64,000 nucleotides of DNA, from assembly GCF_007830065.1 (NCBI RefSeq), contig NZ_VLKK01000004.1, forward strand, positions 248,001 through 312,000. The letters run 5' to 3'. Within the stretch, counting starts at the first letter, position 1; every line of letters starts with the position of its first letter. The notes below the pieces were generated by a model. It saw nothing but the letters and a program-made list of their open reading frames with translations. It was not told the DNA's origin and did not search any database. This document shows, one piece after another, positions 43,958 through 51,880 of this stretch. The translations under genes were made by a program, and so were the position numbers. Source of the stretch: Sphingobium wenxiniae (GTDB lineage Bacteria > Pseudomonadota > Alphaproteobacteria > Sphingomonadales > Sphingomonadaceae).

Positions 43958-44203
43958 GTGGCGGCACGCGCTCAACCCCGATGGCAGCGAGTTCAACGTG
44001 CTCAGGGCGCGGCGGATTATGCTGGCTATCGGAGTGAGCGCGACTTCCTCGCAGCGGTGCAACGGGGGGAAATGCCCCCGCCTTTCGAGCATGTCGGTGC
44101 ACCCGCTTGGGATATAGTCGATCTGGATGCCTACATAGAGGCGATCAAGGCGGGCGCTCAAAGTAAGCGCAAATGGCAGGAAAGGGCACCGGCTCGTGTC
44201 TAA
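43958..44203 (+). CDS. excisionase-like helix-turn-helix protein beside integrase 2
   Basis: 81 residues from GTG 43958. AADYAGYRSERDFLAAVQRGEMPPPFEHVGAPAWDIVDLDAYIEAIKAG matches the small AlpA-like proteins that precede integrases in alphaproteobacterial islands. It overlaps integrase 2 by eight bases, so the two form a second excision/integration module. Confidence 0.7.
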   Translation: MAARAQPRWQRVQRAQGAADYAGYRSERDFLAAVQRGEMPPPFEHVGAPAWDIVDLDAYIEAIKAGAQSKRKWQERAPARV

Positions 44204-45257
44204 GTCGCTCTGGCCCGGCGTGCGCGTTAAAACCGCCAAAGGGAAAAAATATTGGTATTGGACCCGCGTTGAACCGGGAGCGCCATGGGTTCGCCTCCCC
44301 TCCCCCTATGATGATGCGGACGGCTTCATGCGAAAGCTGGCTCACTACCAGCGTGTCACAGCCCGCATAGCCGAACACAAGCGCGAGGGGACGTTCGGCG
44401 CATTGGTAACGACCTATCGCGGCTCGCGCGATTATGAACGCCTGTCGGCCAATACCCGCATTTCCTATGATCGCTATCTCGACCGCTTGGTAGTCGCCTA
44501 TGCTGATGCGCCGCTGGTCGAAATGACGCCAGAGGACATTCAGGTTCGTGTCATGGACGCTAACAGCGACACGCCAGCGGCGGCGGACATGATGCTGACC
44601 ATCCTGCGCGTGCTCTACAAGTTCGCCCTGAAGCGACGGCGCGGGCTGGAGGACTGGACGGCAGGCATTGAGCCATACGGGAACAAGACGGAGCGGGAGC
44701 CATGGCCGCTGCATATGCTCGACGCGGCTAAGGCGAGCGATGATCCGCTATTCCGCCTTGCGGTAAAGCTGGCACTCTACACTGGGCAACGCCCTGGCGA
44801 CGTTTGCAACATGACCTGGAACGCCGTTCAGGGCGGCTATATCCGCGTTCGGCAGCAAAAGACCGGCACGCCTGTCGAGATCGCCATGCACACCGAATTG
44901 GCGGCTGAACTGGCGACGGCCAAGCGATCGGATCGGCACCTGTTTATCCTGTCGAATCGGCAGGGCGGGCCGCTCACGTCCAAGGTATTACTGAAATGGT
45001 GCCAAGCCTTCACGCGCAAGCTCGGCCGCAACTACTCGCCCCATGGCCTACGCAAAAACGCCACTAATGAATTGTTCGAGGCGGGATGCACTGCGGCGGA
45101 AGTCGCGGCCATCACCGGACACAAATCCCTGTCGATGCTGGAGCATTACGGCAAGGCGCGGAGCCAGCCGAAACTAGCGGCTCGCGCCATCGGCAAGTGG
45201 ACAGAAACAGAACAAGAACGGGAAAACCACAAGGCAAATGGAAAACCACGTCAATAA
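44196..45257 (+). CDS. tyrosine-type integrase 2
   Basis: 353 residues from GTG 44196. The core-binding domain includes LSANTRISYDRYLDRLVVAYADAPL. The catalytic domain has Arg in YTGQRPGDVCNM, HxxR in SPHGLRKNA, His in ITGHKS and nucleophile Tyr in LEHYGKA. It is unrelated in detail to integrase 1. It reads outward and ends about 30 bases before the point where the NfrB-like reading frame resumes, so its attachment site is probably there. Confidence 0.93.
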   Translation: MSKSLWPGVRVKTAKGKKYWYWTRVEPGAPWVRLPSPYDDADGFMRKLAHYQRVTARIAEHKREGTFGALVTTYRGSRDYERLSANTRISYDRYLDRLVVAYADAPLVEMTPEDIQVRVMDANSDTPAAADMMLTILRVLYKFALKRRRGLEDWTAGIEPYGNKTEREPWPLHMLDAAKASDDPLFRLAVKLALYTGQRPGDVCNMTWNAVQGGYIRVRQQKTGTPVEIAMHTELAAELATAKRSDRHLFILSNRQGGPLTSKVLLKWCQAFTRKLGRNYSPHGLRKNATNELFEAGCTAAEVAAITGHKSLSMLEHYGKARSQPKLAARAIGKWTETEQERENHKANGKPRQ

Positions 45258-45288
45258 GGGTCGGAAAACAAAGGCGAAATTCGGATGA

Positions 45289-46065
45289 GCAATAACCAAT
45301 CATTATTGCGACGAATTTGCCGAAAGCCACGCCAAATTCCTGACCATGCGGGAAGCCCTGGGCGCATCCATTCCTTCCGCAGGCGTCGCCTGCGCCTTCG
45401 AAAGGCAGATGCTGGGTCGCCTGACCGAGGACAGGGCGGAAGGCCCGTTCGATCCCGACTCCCTGACCGAAGATTATGAAGCCGGCCTCCGCGTCGGCGA
45501 AATGGGCGGCCGGGGCATATTCGTTCGGATGCGCGACGAAAAAGGCGCGTTGGTCGCGACTCGGGAATATTTCCCGGACACTCTGGACGCGGCCATCAGG
45601 CAGAAGGCCCGCTGGATCATCGGCATATCGCTTGCAGGATGGGACCGGCTGGGGTGGCATGGCGGCGCGTCGGAATGGTGGATGCGCATCCGCGACCGTC
45701 GCGCCGCGCTGGCAGCGCTCGTGCTGTTCGCGGCCTATCTATCCCTCTTGCTGTGGGCCGCGCTGCTGGTCATCGGGTTTTTCTTTGCCTACACGCCGCC
45801 GCCTTATCCCCGAATAATCCACGCATTGTTGCTTCTGAATGGGGGATTGATGATCTGGCGCGCAATCCTGCGCGCGATATTTGCAGCGCATAGCTATGGC
45901 TGGCGTCATGGGATCGCCTCGATCCCGCGGATATGCATCGCCAATCTGATTGCGATCATGGCGGCACGCCGCGCTATCTTCCTCTATGTCCGGTCGCTGC
46001 TGGGCAGGCCGTTGACGTGGGACAAGACTGAACATCGCTTTCCCGAATTGCGGTCGCAGGAATGA
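45289..46065 (+). pseudogene. NfrB-like glycosyltransferase, 3' half only (disrupted by the island)
   Basis: From 45289 the frame reads HYCDEFAESHAKFLTMREALGASIPSAGVACAFER, then FDPDSLTEDYEAGLRVGEMG and ATREYFPDTLDAAIRQKARWIIGISLAGWDRLGW. These are hallmarks of the second half of NfrB (phage N4 adsorption protein B) GT2 domains, followed by membrane segments (LAALVLFAAYLSLLLWAALLVIGFFF). The nucleotide-sugar-binding N-terminal half is missing and a TGA stands at 45286-45288. An ATG at 45346 might give a truncated membrane protein, which could not be an active transferase. Confidence 0.82.
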
Positions 46066-47075
46066 CGCCCACAGCCAGCGGGCGTCCGCTTCGCTTTTTC
46101 GGGTTGCTGATTTTGGGATGGATCGCCTTGCGCATCGTCGCCGTGCAGATGGACGGGCCGATGCATCCGCCGCCGTCGCCGCGCAGTGCGCCGTCGTCCC
46201 CTCCATCCTTCGCGATGCGGCCCAACCCGTCTGCTCGACCGTCGGCGCGGACGCGAGCCAGGGCGAAGACCCATGTCTTTCGCCATCGCCCGCTTCGAGC
46301 CGAAAGCAACATCCCGACCGTTCCTGCTGAATTGACGTCCTTTCCCTATGGCATCGCTCAATCGGAATATCGGCCCGAAGACCACTATGCCTCCGATCCG
46401 ACGTCCCGGGCGGGACTTGTTCCTCTCCATCCGTCGCCAAGCCGCTGGCGCGCAAGCGCCTGGCTGTTCTGGAGAAATGGCAGCGCTGTTCCAAATGCCC
46501 TTTCACCCGGTCGGCTAGGCGCTTCTCAAGCGGGAATGCGGGTCGACTTCCTTCCTGCGCCATCCATTCAACCGCGAGTCACGGCATATGGACGGATAAC
46601 CGGTGCGCTCGATCACCCGATTGCTCCGGAGGCGGCGCTAGGGTTTTCCGCCCAACCCATGCCGCACATTCCCGTGAGCATCGGACTGGAACGCCGCATG
46701 GCGTTGGGCAAAGGAGGAAGGAACGCGAATGCGGTCCTGATCGTGGGAGGATTTGGCCCGACTGCCCTCACCAGCGATATCGAAACGGAAGGCTATACCC
46801 AGATGGGGGTTGTCGGGCTGCATAGCCGCGACATGTTCATCGACGGCAAACTGTCGGTCCTTTCGCCTGTCGGCAAAACCCCAATCCATATCGGAGGCAG
46901 TCTGTCGGGCGGGGCGCAGCCCGATCTGAACCGCCTGGACATCGGCCCCGAATTGCAGTGGCGTTTCCCTCTTCCCAATGCGAATGCCCGCCTTGCGGTG
47001 GAATGGCGTGAACGCATCGCCGGTGGGACGTTCCCTCCCTCCGGGCTGGCGGTGACGCTGGCCGCGGATTTTTAG
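46062..47075 (+). CDS. NfrA C-terminal-like outer-membrane protein
   Basis: 337 residues with an N-terminal hydrophobic segment (FFGLLILGWIALRIVAV), a Pro/Ser/Arg-rich linker (about 35-75) and a beta-rich C-terminal domain (SAWLFWRNGSAVPNALSPGRLGASQAGMRVDF ... RLAVEWRERIAGGTFPPSGLAVTLAADF) ending in Phe as outer-membrane barrels do. It overlaps the NfrB-like gene in ATGA, and the NfrA/NfrB pairing supports the call. NfrA is part of the exopolysaccharide export/phage N4 receptor system. With its partner broken and promoter probably lost, it may be silent. Confidence 0.55.
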   Translation: MTPTASGRPLRFFGLLILGWIALRIVAVQMDGPMHPPPSPRSAPSSPPSFAMRPNPSARPSARTRARAKTHVFRHRPLRAESNIPTVPAELTSFPYGIAQSEYRPEDHYASDPTSRAGLVPLHPSPSRWRASAWLFWRNGSAVPNALSPGRLGASQAGMRVDFLPAPSIQPRVTAYGRITGALDHPIAPEAALGFSAQPMPHIPVSIGLERRMALGKGGRNANAVLIVGGFGPTALTSDIETEGYTQMGVVGLHSRDMFIDGKLSVLSPVGKTPIHIGGSLSGGAQPDLNRLDIGPELQWRFPLPNANARLAVEWRERIAGGTFPPSGLAVTLAADF

Positions 47076-47132
47076 CCGGTTCAGCATCGCGCGCCTTTAT
47101 ATGTGGACGCTTTGGCACTAACCCGTGGAGAC

Positions 47133-48047
47133 ATGGATCTTTACCTGCCCATCGCCAATCTGTCGGTGAACGCCCTCGTCATTATCGGGCTGGGCGGCGT
47201 CGTCGGCCTGTTGTCCGGCATGTTCGGCGTGGGAGGCGGTTTCCTGACGACGCCTCTGCTCATCTTCTACGGCATCCCGCCTACCGTGGCGGCTGCGTCG
47301 GCGGCATCCCAGGTGACGGGCGCCAGCGTTTCGGGCGTTGTCACGCATATGGAGCGCGGCACGGTCGATTTCCGCATGGGCGGCGTCCTGATCGCGGGCG
47401 GCGTACTGGGCGCGGGCATCGGCGTCCTGCTGTTCAGGCTGCTCCAGGCGCTGGGTCAGATCGATACGGTGATCGGCATCCTTTACGTGCTGATGCTGGG
47501 CGGCATCGGAACATTGATGGCCAAGGAATCGATCCAGGCGTTGATCGCTCTGAAGAGCGGCAAACGAATCCAGGCGCGCAAGCGCCGCCACCATCCGCTC
47601 GTCGCGGCATTGCCGATGCGCTGGCGCTTCTACCGCTCGGGACTGTACATTTCCCCGCTCGCGCCTCTGCTTCTGGGCATGGCGACCGGCATCCTCACCA
47701 TGCTGCTTGGCGTGGGGGGCGGCTTCATCCTCGTGCCCGCGATGCTGTACCTGCTGGGCATGACGACTCAATCGGTGGTCGGCACCTCCCTTTTCCAGAT
47801 CCTGTTCGTCACCATGGCGACCACGATGATGCACGCCATGACGACGAAGGCAGTGGATCTGGTCCTTGCCATACTGCTCCTCATCGGCAGCGTGACCGGC
47901 GCGCAGGTCGGGACACGCATATCGATGACGCTCCGCCCCGAATATCTGCGCATCCTGCTGGCCGCGATCGTCCTGCTTGTCGCGGCCCGGATGGCGCTCG
48001 GCCTGGGATGGCGGCCGGACGAAATCTATACGATAGAAGTCCAGTGA
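47133..48047 (+). CDS. TauE/SafE-family sulfite/anion exporter
   Basis: 304 residues from ATG 47133; a GTG at 47103 would add ten residues. Two repeats carry the GGxxGLLSGMFGVGGGFLTTPLLIFYGIPPTVAAASAASQ and MATGILTMLLGVGGGFILVPAMLYLLGM motifs, with about eight membrane segments. The family moves sulfite or sulfonate-related anions across the inner membrane. It overlaps the TIGR02186 gene, its usual partner. Confidence 0.9.
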   Translation: MDLYLPIANLSVNALVIIGLGGVVGLLSGMFGVGGGFLTTPLLIFYGIPPTVAAASAASQVTGASVSGVVTHMERGTVDFRMGGVLIAGGVLGAGIGVLLFRLLQALGQIDTVIGILYVLMLGGIGTLMAKESIQALIALKSGKRIQARKRRHHPLVAALPMRWRFYRSGLYISPLAPLLLGMATGILTMLLGVGGGFILVPAMLYLLGMTTQSVVGTSLFQILFVTMATTMMHAMTTKAVDLVLAILLLIGSVTGAQVGTRISMTLRPEYLRILLAAIVLLVAARMALGLGWRPDEIYTIEVQ

Positions 48048-48811
48048 GGCGCGCCTTCATCCCTTGCCTGTTGGCGCCCGCGCTCATCCTGTTCCTGGGC
48101 GCCGCCGACGAACCCCAACTGGTGCCCGACGTGTCGCAACGCACCGTCGAAATCCAGTACAGCTTCACGGGCGCGGACCTGCTGCTGTTCGGCGCGATCG
48201 TCTATCCCGATGGCCGACGCCCCACGAAACCGGCGGATATCGTCGTGATCCTCAAAGGCCCCGACCAATCCATCCTGATGCGCGAGAAGGAGAAGGTGGC
48301 GGGCATCTGGGTGAATGCCGACCGCGCGCGTTTCCGCTCCGCGCCCAGTTTCTACGCCATGGCGTCGTCCCGGCCGATCGAGAAGATCGTCGATGACAAG
48401 ACTGCCGCCATTTACGAACTGGGCGTGGACAAGCTGCAATTGTCGCCATCCTCGCTCAATGACAGCGCGGAGCTTGAGCGGTTTCAGGCTGGTCTGGTGG
48501 ATTTGCGCAGGCGGGCTGGTCTCTATGTCGAAAAGCCGGGCACGGTGGAGATCACCGACGGCGTGCTGTATCGCGCGCGGTTGCCGCTGTCGGCCCGGGT
48601 CACGATAGGCGACTATACGGCAGAGACTTTCCTGGTTCAGGACGGGCGCGTGGTGGCGGCGGCGATCCGTGACATCACCGTCCGCAAATCGGGCCTTGAG
48701 CAGTTCATGGCCATGGCGGCGGAGCATTGGTCTTTCCCTTACGGCCTGACGGCCATTGTCATTGCCGTCGGCATGGGGTGGGCGGCCGGAGCGATAGCGC
48801 GGCGGATCTGA
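48044..48811 (+). CDS. TIGR02186-family membrane-anchored protein
   Basis: 255 residues from GTG 48044 in GTGA overlap with the TauE gene. A signal peptide (about 1-24) precedes LVPDVSQRTVEIQYSFTGADLLLFGAI, the family start, and a C-terminal hydrophobic helix FPYGLTAIVIAVGMGWAAGAIA anchors it. The bulk should face the periplasm. The family is found with TauE/SafE transporters; its job is unknown. Confidence 0.82.
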   Translation: MRRAFIPCLLAPALILFLGAADEPQLVPDVSQRTVEIQYSFTGADLLLFGAIVYPDGRRPTKPADIVVILKGPDQSILMREKEKVAGIWVNADRARFRSAPSFYAMASSRPIEKIVDDKTAAIYELGVDKLQLSPSSLNDSAELERFQAGLVDLRRRAGLYVEKPGTVEITDGVLYRARLPLSARVTIGDYTAETFLVQDGRVVAAAIRDITVRKSGLEQFMAMAAEHWSFPYGLTAIVIAVGMGWAAGAIARRI

Positions 48812-48839
48812 TCCGCGCCGGCGAAGAAAGGACAGGACG

Positions 48840-49727
48840 CTGCAACCGTCATTCCCCTACAAGCGGCTGGGCATCATCGGCGCGGGCCGGGCCGGCCAGG
48901 CTTTCGCGAAGGCCCTCGCCCCATTTTCGCGGGCCGCTCCGCTGCTTTACAACCGTTCGCCCGCACGGCTCGCCGAAGCGCTGGCCAAATTGCCGAACGT
49001 CCGGCCTGCCGAGCGGGCGGAGGACATATGGCAAGCCTGCGATCTCATCGTCATGGCGGTTTCGGACGACGCCGTGGCGGACATGGCGGAGCGGCTGTCG
49101 CAACAAGCATCAGGCGATCCCCGCCCCTTCCTGTTCCACCTTAGCGGACGATGCGGCGCTACCCTGCTGGAACCGTTGCGGGAGCAAGGGGCTGTGACGG
49201 CGGCTGTCCATCCGGTGATGACCTTTACCGGCGATCCCGAAAGCGAAGTCCGGCGCATGGCGCGCATTCCCTTTGGCGTGACGGGCAGTTCAGCCGAAGC
49301 CATCGTCCGGGCAATGGCGGTCGTGCAGTTGCTGGGCGGCCGGGCGTTCGTCATCGCGGAGGAGAAGCGTTCGCTCTATCACGCCGCGCTCAGCCATGCG
49401 GCGAACCACCTGGTGACGCTGATGGCTGGAGCGGCGCGGACGCTGGAAGCGGCGGATGTGGGCGATCCCGCCGCCGTGCTGGGACCGCTGGTGCGGGCGG
49501 CCATGGAGAACAGCCTGGCGAGCGGGTTCGCAGCCTTGTCCGGCCCCTTGCTGCGGGGAGACCGGGGCACCATCGGGGACCATCTGGACGCTTTTGATCG
49601 ATATTGCCCCGATGTGCTGCCGGATTATCGGGCCATGGCACTGGCGACGCTGCGGGACATGGAGCGGCATGGCATGGGACAGGCCGACGCCATGCCCGAT
49701 CTGCGGCGAATGCTGGAGGATGGCTAG
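48840..49727 (+). CDS. Rossmann-fold/DUF2520 protein with apparent CTG start
   Basis: 295 residues. The N-terminal YKRLGIIGAGRAGQAFAKAL is an NADP Rossmann motif. LIVMAVSDDAVADMAERLS and the helical DUF2520 half (YHAALSHAANHLVTLMAGAARTL) follow. The only start that keeps the Rossmann motif is CTG 48840, which has AAAGGA seven bases upstream. A TTG at 48990 would remove the nucleotide-binding motif. The family resembles short 6-phosphogluconate-dehydrogenase-like reductases of unknown substrate. Confidence 0.82.
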   Translation: MQPSFPYKRLGIIGAGRAGQAFAKALAPFSRAAPLLYNRSPARLAEALAKLPNVRPAERAEDIWQACDLIVMAVSDDAVADMAERLSQQASGDPRPFLFHLSGRCGATLLEPLREQGAVTAAVHPVMTFTGDPESEVRRMARIPFGVTGSSAEAIVRAMAVVQLLGGRAFVIAEEKRSLYHAALSHAANHLVTLMAGAARTLEAADVGDPAAVLGPLVRAAMENSLASGFAALSGPLLRGDRGTIGDHLDAFDRYCPDVLPDYRAMALATLRDMERHGMGQADAMPDLRRMLEDG

Positions 49728-49730
49728 CCC

Positions 49731-50615
49731 CTAACTACCCTCCAGCATCTCGATCATGATGGAGAAGTCGCGGGTCGCCTTCCCCTGATTGGCGAGAAGC
49801 TGGTAGAGCGCTTCGGCGGCGTTGCCCATGGGGACGCTGGCGTTGACGGAGGCGGCGGCTTCCGTCGCGAGCTTCAGGTCCTTGAGCATCAGGCCGACCG
49901 CGAAGCCGCCCTGATAGTCATTGTCCGAAGGGCTTTGCGGGCCGACGCTAGGGACGGGGCAATAGCTGGTCATCGACCAGCTCTGGCCGGACGAGACGCT
50001 GGAGATATCATAGAAGGTCTGCGGGTCCAGGCCCAGCTTTCGCGCCATGGCGAAGCTTTCGCAAGTCGCGATCATCGTTGCGCCCAGCAGCATGTTATTA
50101 CAAATTTTCGCCGCCTGACCATTGCCCGCGCCGCCCGCGTGGATGACGGCCTTGCCCATGGCGGAGAGGATCGGCTTCGCCTTGGCGAAAGCCGCGTCCG
50201 TGCCGCCGACCATAAAGGTGAGCGTGCCGCCATTGGCCGCCGCGATGCCGCCGGAGACGGGCGCGTCGACCATGTCGAAACCCTTCGCCGCCGCGGCTTC
50301 GATGACCCGGCGGGCAGTCGTCACATCGATGGTCGAGCAGTCGAGGAACAGGGCGCCCGCCTTTGCCGCGCCGAAGACTTCGCCGGTATAGACGCCTTCG
50401 ACATGCTTGCCGGTGGGAAGCATGGTGACGACGGCATCCGCGCCGGTGACGGCTTCGGCGGCGCTGGTGGCGCGCACGGCCCCTGCTGTCTCGGCACGGG
50501 CAAGCGCATCTTCGGACAGGTCGAAAGCGCGCACGGCATAGCCGTTCTTCAACAGGTTCGCGGCCATGCCGCCGCCCATATTTCCCAGGCCTATGAAGGC
50601 GATGGTGAGACTCAT
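49731..50615 (-). CDS. mmsB: 3-hydroxyisobutyrate dehydrogenase
   Basis: 294 residues. The FIGLGNMGGGMAANLLKNGY NAD motif, APVSGGIAAANGGTLTFMVGG substrate signature and catalytic Lys in GNGQAAKICNNMLLG identify the family; KDLKLA is conserved near the end. It oxidises 3-hydroxyisobutyrate to methylmalonate semialdehyde in valine breakdown. It is the last gene of the minus-strand mms cluster. Confidence 0.95.
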   Translation of the reverse strand: MSLTIAFIGLGNMGGGMAANLLKNGYAVRAFDLSEDALARAETAGAVRATSAAEAVTGADAVVTMLPTGKHVEGVYTGEVFGAAKAGALFLDCSTIDVTTARRVIEAAAAKGFDMVDAPVSGGIAAANGGTLTFMVGGTDAAFAKAKPILSAMGKAVIHAGGAGNGQAAKICNNMLLGATMIATCESFAMARKLGLDPQTFYDISSVSSGQSWSMTSYCPVPSVGPQSPSDNDYQGGFAVGLMLKDLKLATEAAASVNASVPMGNAAEALYQLLANQGKATRDFSIMIEMLEGS

Positions 50616-50661
50616 GTCAGGCTCCTTTCAACTCTTGACGTCGCATGGGAAAGCCCTTCCT

Positions 50662-51720
50662 TCACCCCTGAAGGTCCGGCAGCGGGGTCCATTGCCTGTC
50701 AGGCTGCAAGGGCGCGAAGATCGCGTCGATCATCGCATCCGTCACGCCTTCGGGCGTCGCCGGGTTCCACTTTGGCGCATTGTCCTTGTCGAAGATTACC
50801 GCGCGCACCCCTTCGACAAGATCGGGGCGGCGGATCACATGACAGGCAAGGCCATATTCCATCCGCATATTGTCGGCGAAGTCGGTCATGGCCGCGCCCT
50901 CGGCAAGCTGGCGGAGAGCGACCTTGATCGTCTGGGGAGATTTGCCGTTCAGCACGGCGCGCTGCTTCGCCGCCCATTCGCCGCCGTCCGCATCGAGCGC
51001 GGCGAGGATATCCTCCAGCCGGCCGGAGGCGAAGAGACGGTCGATATCGGGGCGCATCGCTTCCAGATTCGAGGGCGGCGGCGTTTCGGCATTGTCGTTG
51101 AGGATGGCGAACAGGTTTTGCGGATGGGCGAGGATAGCGTCCTTGACCGCTTCCAGCCTGTCCGAGGACATATAATGCGTGGCAATCCCGATGACGCGGC
51201 AGTCAGCCCCGTCAATCCGCGCACCTGTGGCCGCGAGCCATGCGCCGATCCGTCCCGGCAGGCGCGGCAGGAACCAGCCGCCGCCCACATCGGGGAACAG
51301 ACCGATGCCGGTTTCGGGCATGGCGAAAACGGTGCGCTCCGTCGCGACACGGTAGCGCGCGGGGAGCGAGATGCCGACGCCACCGCCCATGACGATGCCG
51401 TCCATGAAGGCGACGATCGGCTTTTCATAGACGAACAGCAGATGGTTCATCCGATATTCGACGAAGAAGAAGTGCTCCGCCTCGACGCAATCGGCCTTCG
51501 CGCTGTTGGCGATGAGCGCAATGTCGCCGCCCGCGCAGAAGCCGCGTCCTTCGGCATGGTCGATCATGATCGCGGCCACGGCATCATCCTTGCGCCATGC
51601 AAGCAGCGCTTCATTGATCGCCTCGCACATTTCCGGCGTCAGGGCATGAAGCGCCTTGGGCCGGTTGAGGCGGATGCGGCCGATGCCGTTTTCGATGAGG
51701 GTCAGGACTTGGTCGGTCAT
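50662..51720 (-). CDS. 3-hydroxyisobutyryl-CoA hydrolase
   Basis: 352 residues, longer than true enoyl-CoA hydratases (about 260) and matching the hydrolase subgroup. Motifs: LNRPKALHALTPEM, GRGFCAGGDI, DGIVMGGGVGISLPARYRVATERTVFAMPETGIGLFPDVGGGW with the Glu and Asp of the active site. It releases CoA from 3-hydroxyisobutyryl-CoA, one step before MmsB. A separate methacrylyl-CoA hydratase is not in the cluster. Confidence 0.92.
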   Translation of the reverse strand: MTDQVLTLIENGIGRIRLNRPKALHALTPEMCEAINEALLAWRKDDAVAAIMIDHAEGRGFCAGGDIALIANSAKADCVEAEHFFFVEYRMNHLLFVYEKPIVAFMDGIVMGGGVGISLPARYRVATERTVFAMPETGIGLFPDVGGGWFLPRLPGRIGAWLAATGARIDGADCRVIGIATHYMSSDRLEAVKDAILAHPQNLFAILNDNAETPPPSNLEAMRPDIDRLFASGRLEDILAALDADGGEWAAKQRAVLNGKSPQTIKVALRQLAEGAAMTDFADNMRMEYGLACHVIRRPDLVEGVRAVIFDKDNAPKWNPATPEGVTDAMIDAIFAPLQPDRQWTPLPDLQG

Positions 51721-51880
51721 TCATCTCTCCTTCCTCGCCCCTTCGGGGAGAGAATATACAGCTTCGGCGCGGACGTGCCCAAGCGGAGTTGGAGAGGAGG
51801 ATCGCGACGGGATCGCCCCCTCACCCCGCTTCGATCAGGCACCGAGTCTTAAACCCTCCCCCAAAAGGACAAGAGATTAT

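Larger units (their letters stand above)
32079..45290. mobile_element. capsid-forming phage-satellite-like island (about 13.2 kb)
   Basis: The segment runs from a tRNA-Gln 3' fragment to the break in an NfrB-like gene. In order it holds higBA, integrase 1 and a regulator (minus), an AlpA-like gene, small genes, a replication gene with iterons, HNH, terminase large subunit, a second small-gene module, capsid, protease, portal, connector, an excisionase-like gene and integrase 2. No tail, tape-measure, lysis or small-terminase gene is recognisable. Size and content resemble capsid-forming PICIs, which package their own genome and borrow helper-phage tails. The two ends point to different target loci. 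Confidence 0.7.

Noticed and set aside
45285-45479. 64-residue frame starting ATG 45285 after integrase 2
   Set aside because: It is out of frame with the conserved glycosyltransferase sequence that begins at 45289 and has an Arg-rich shadow composition.
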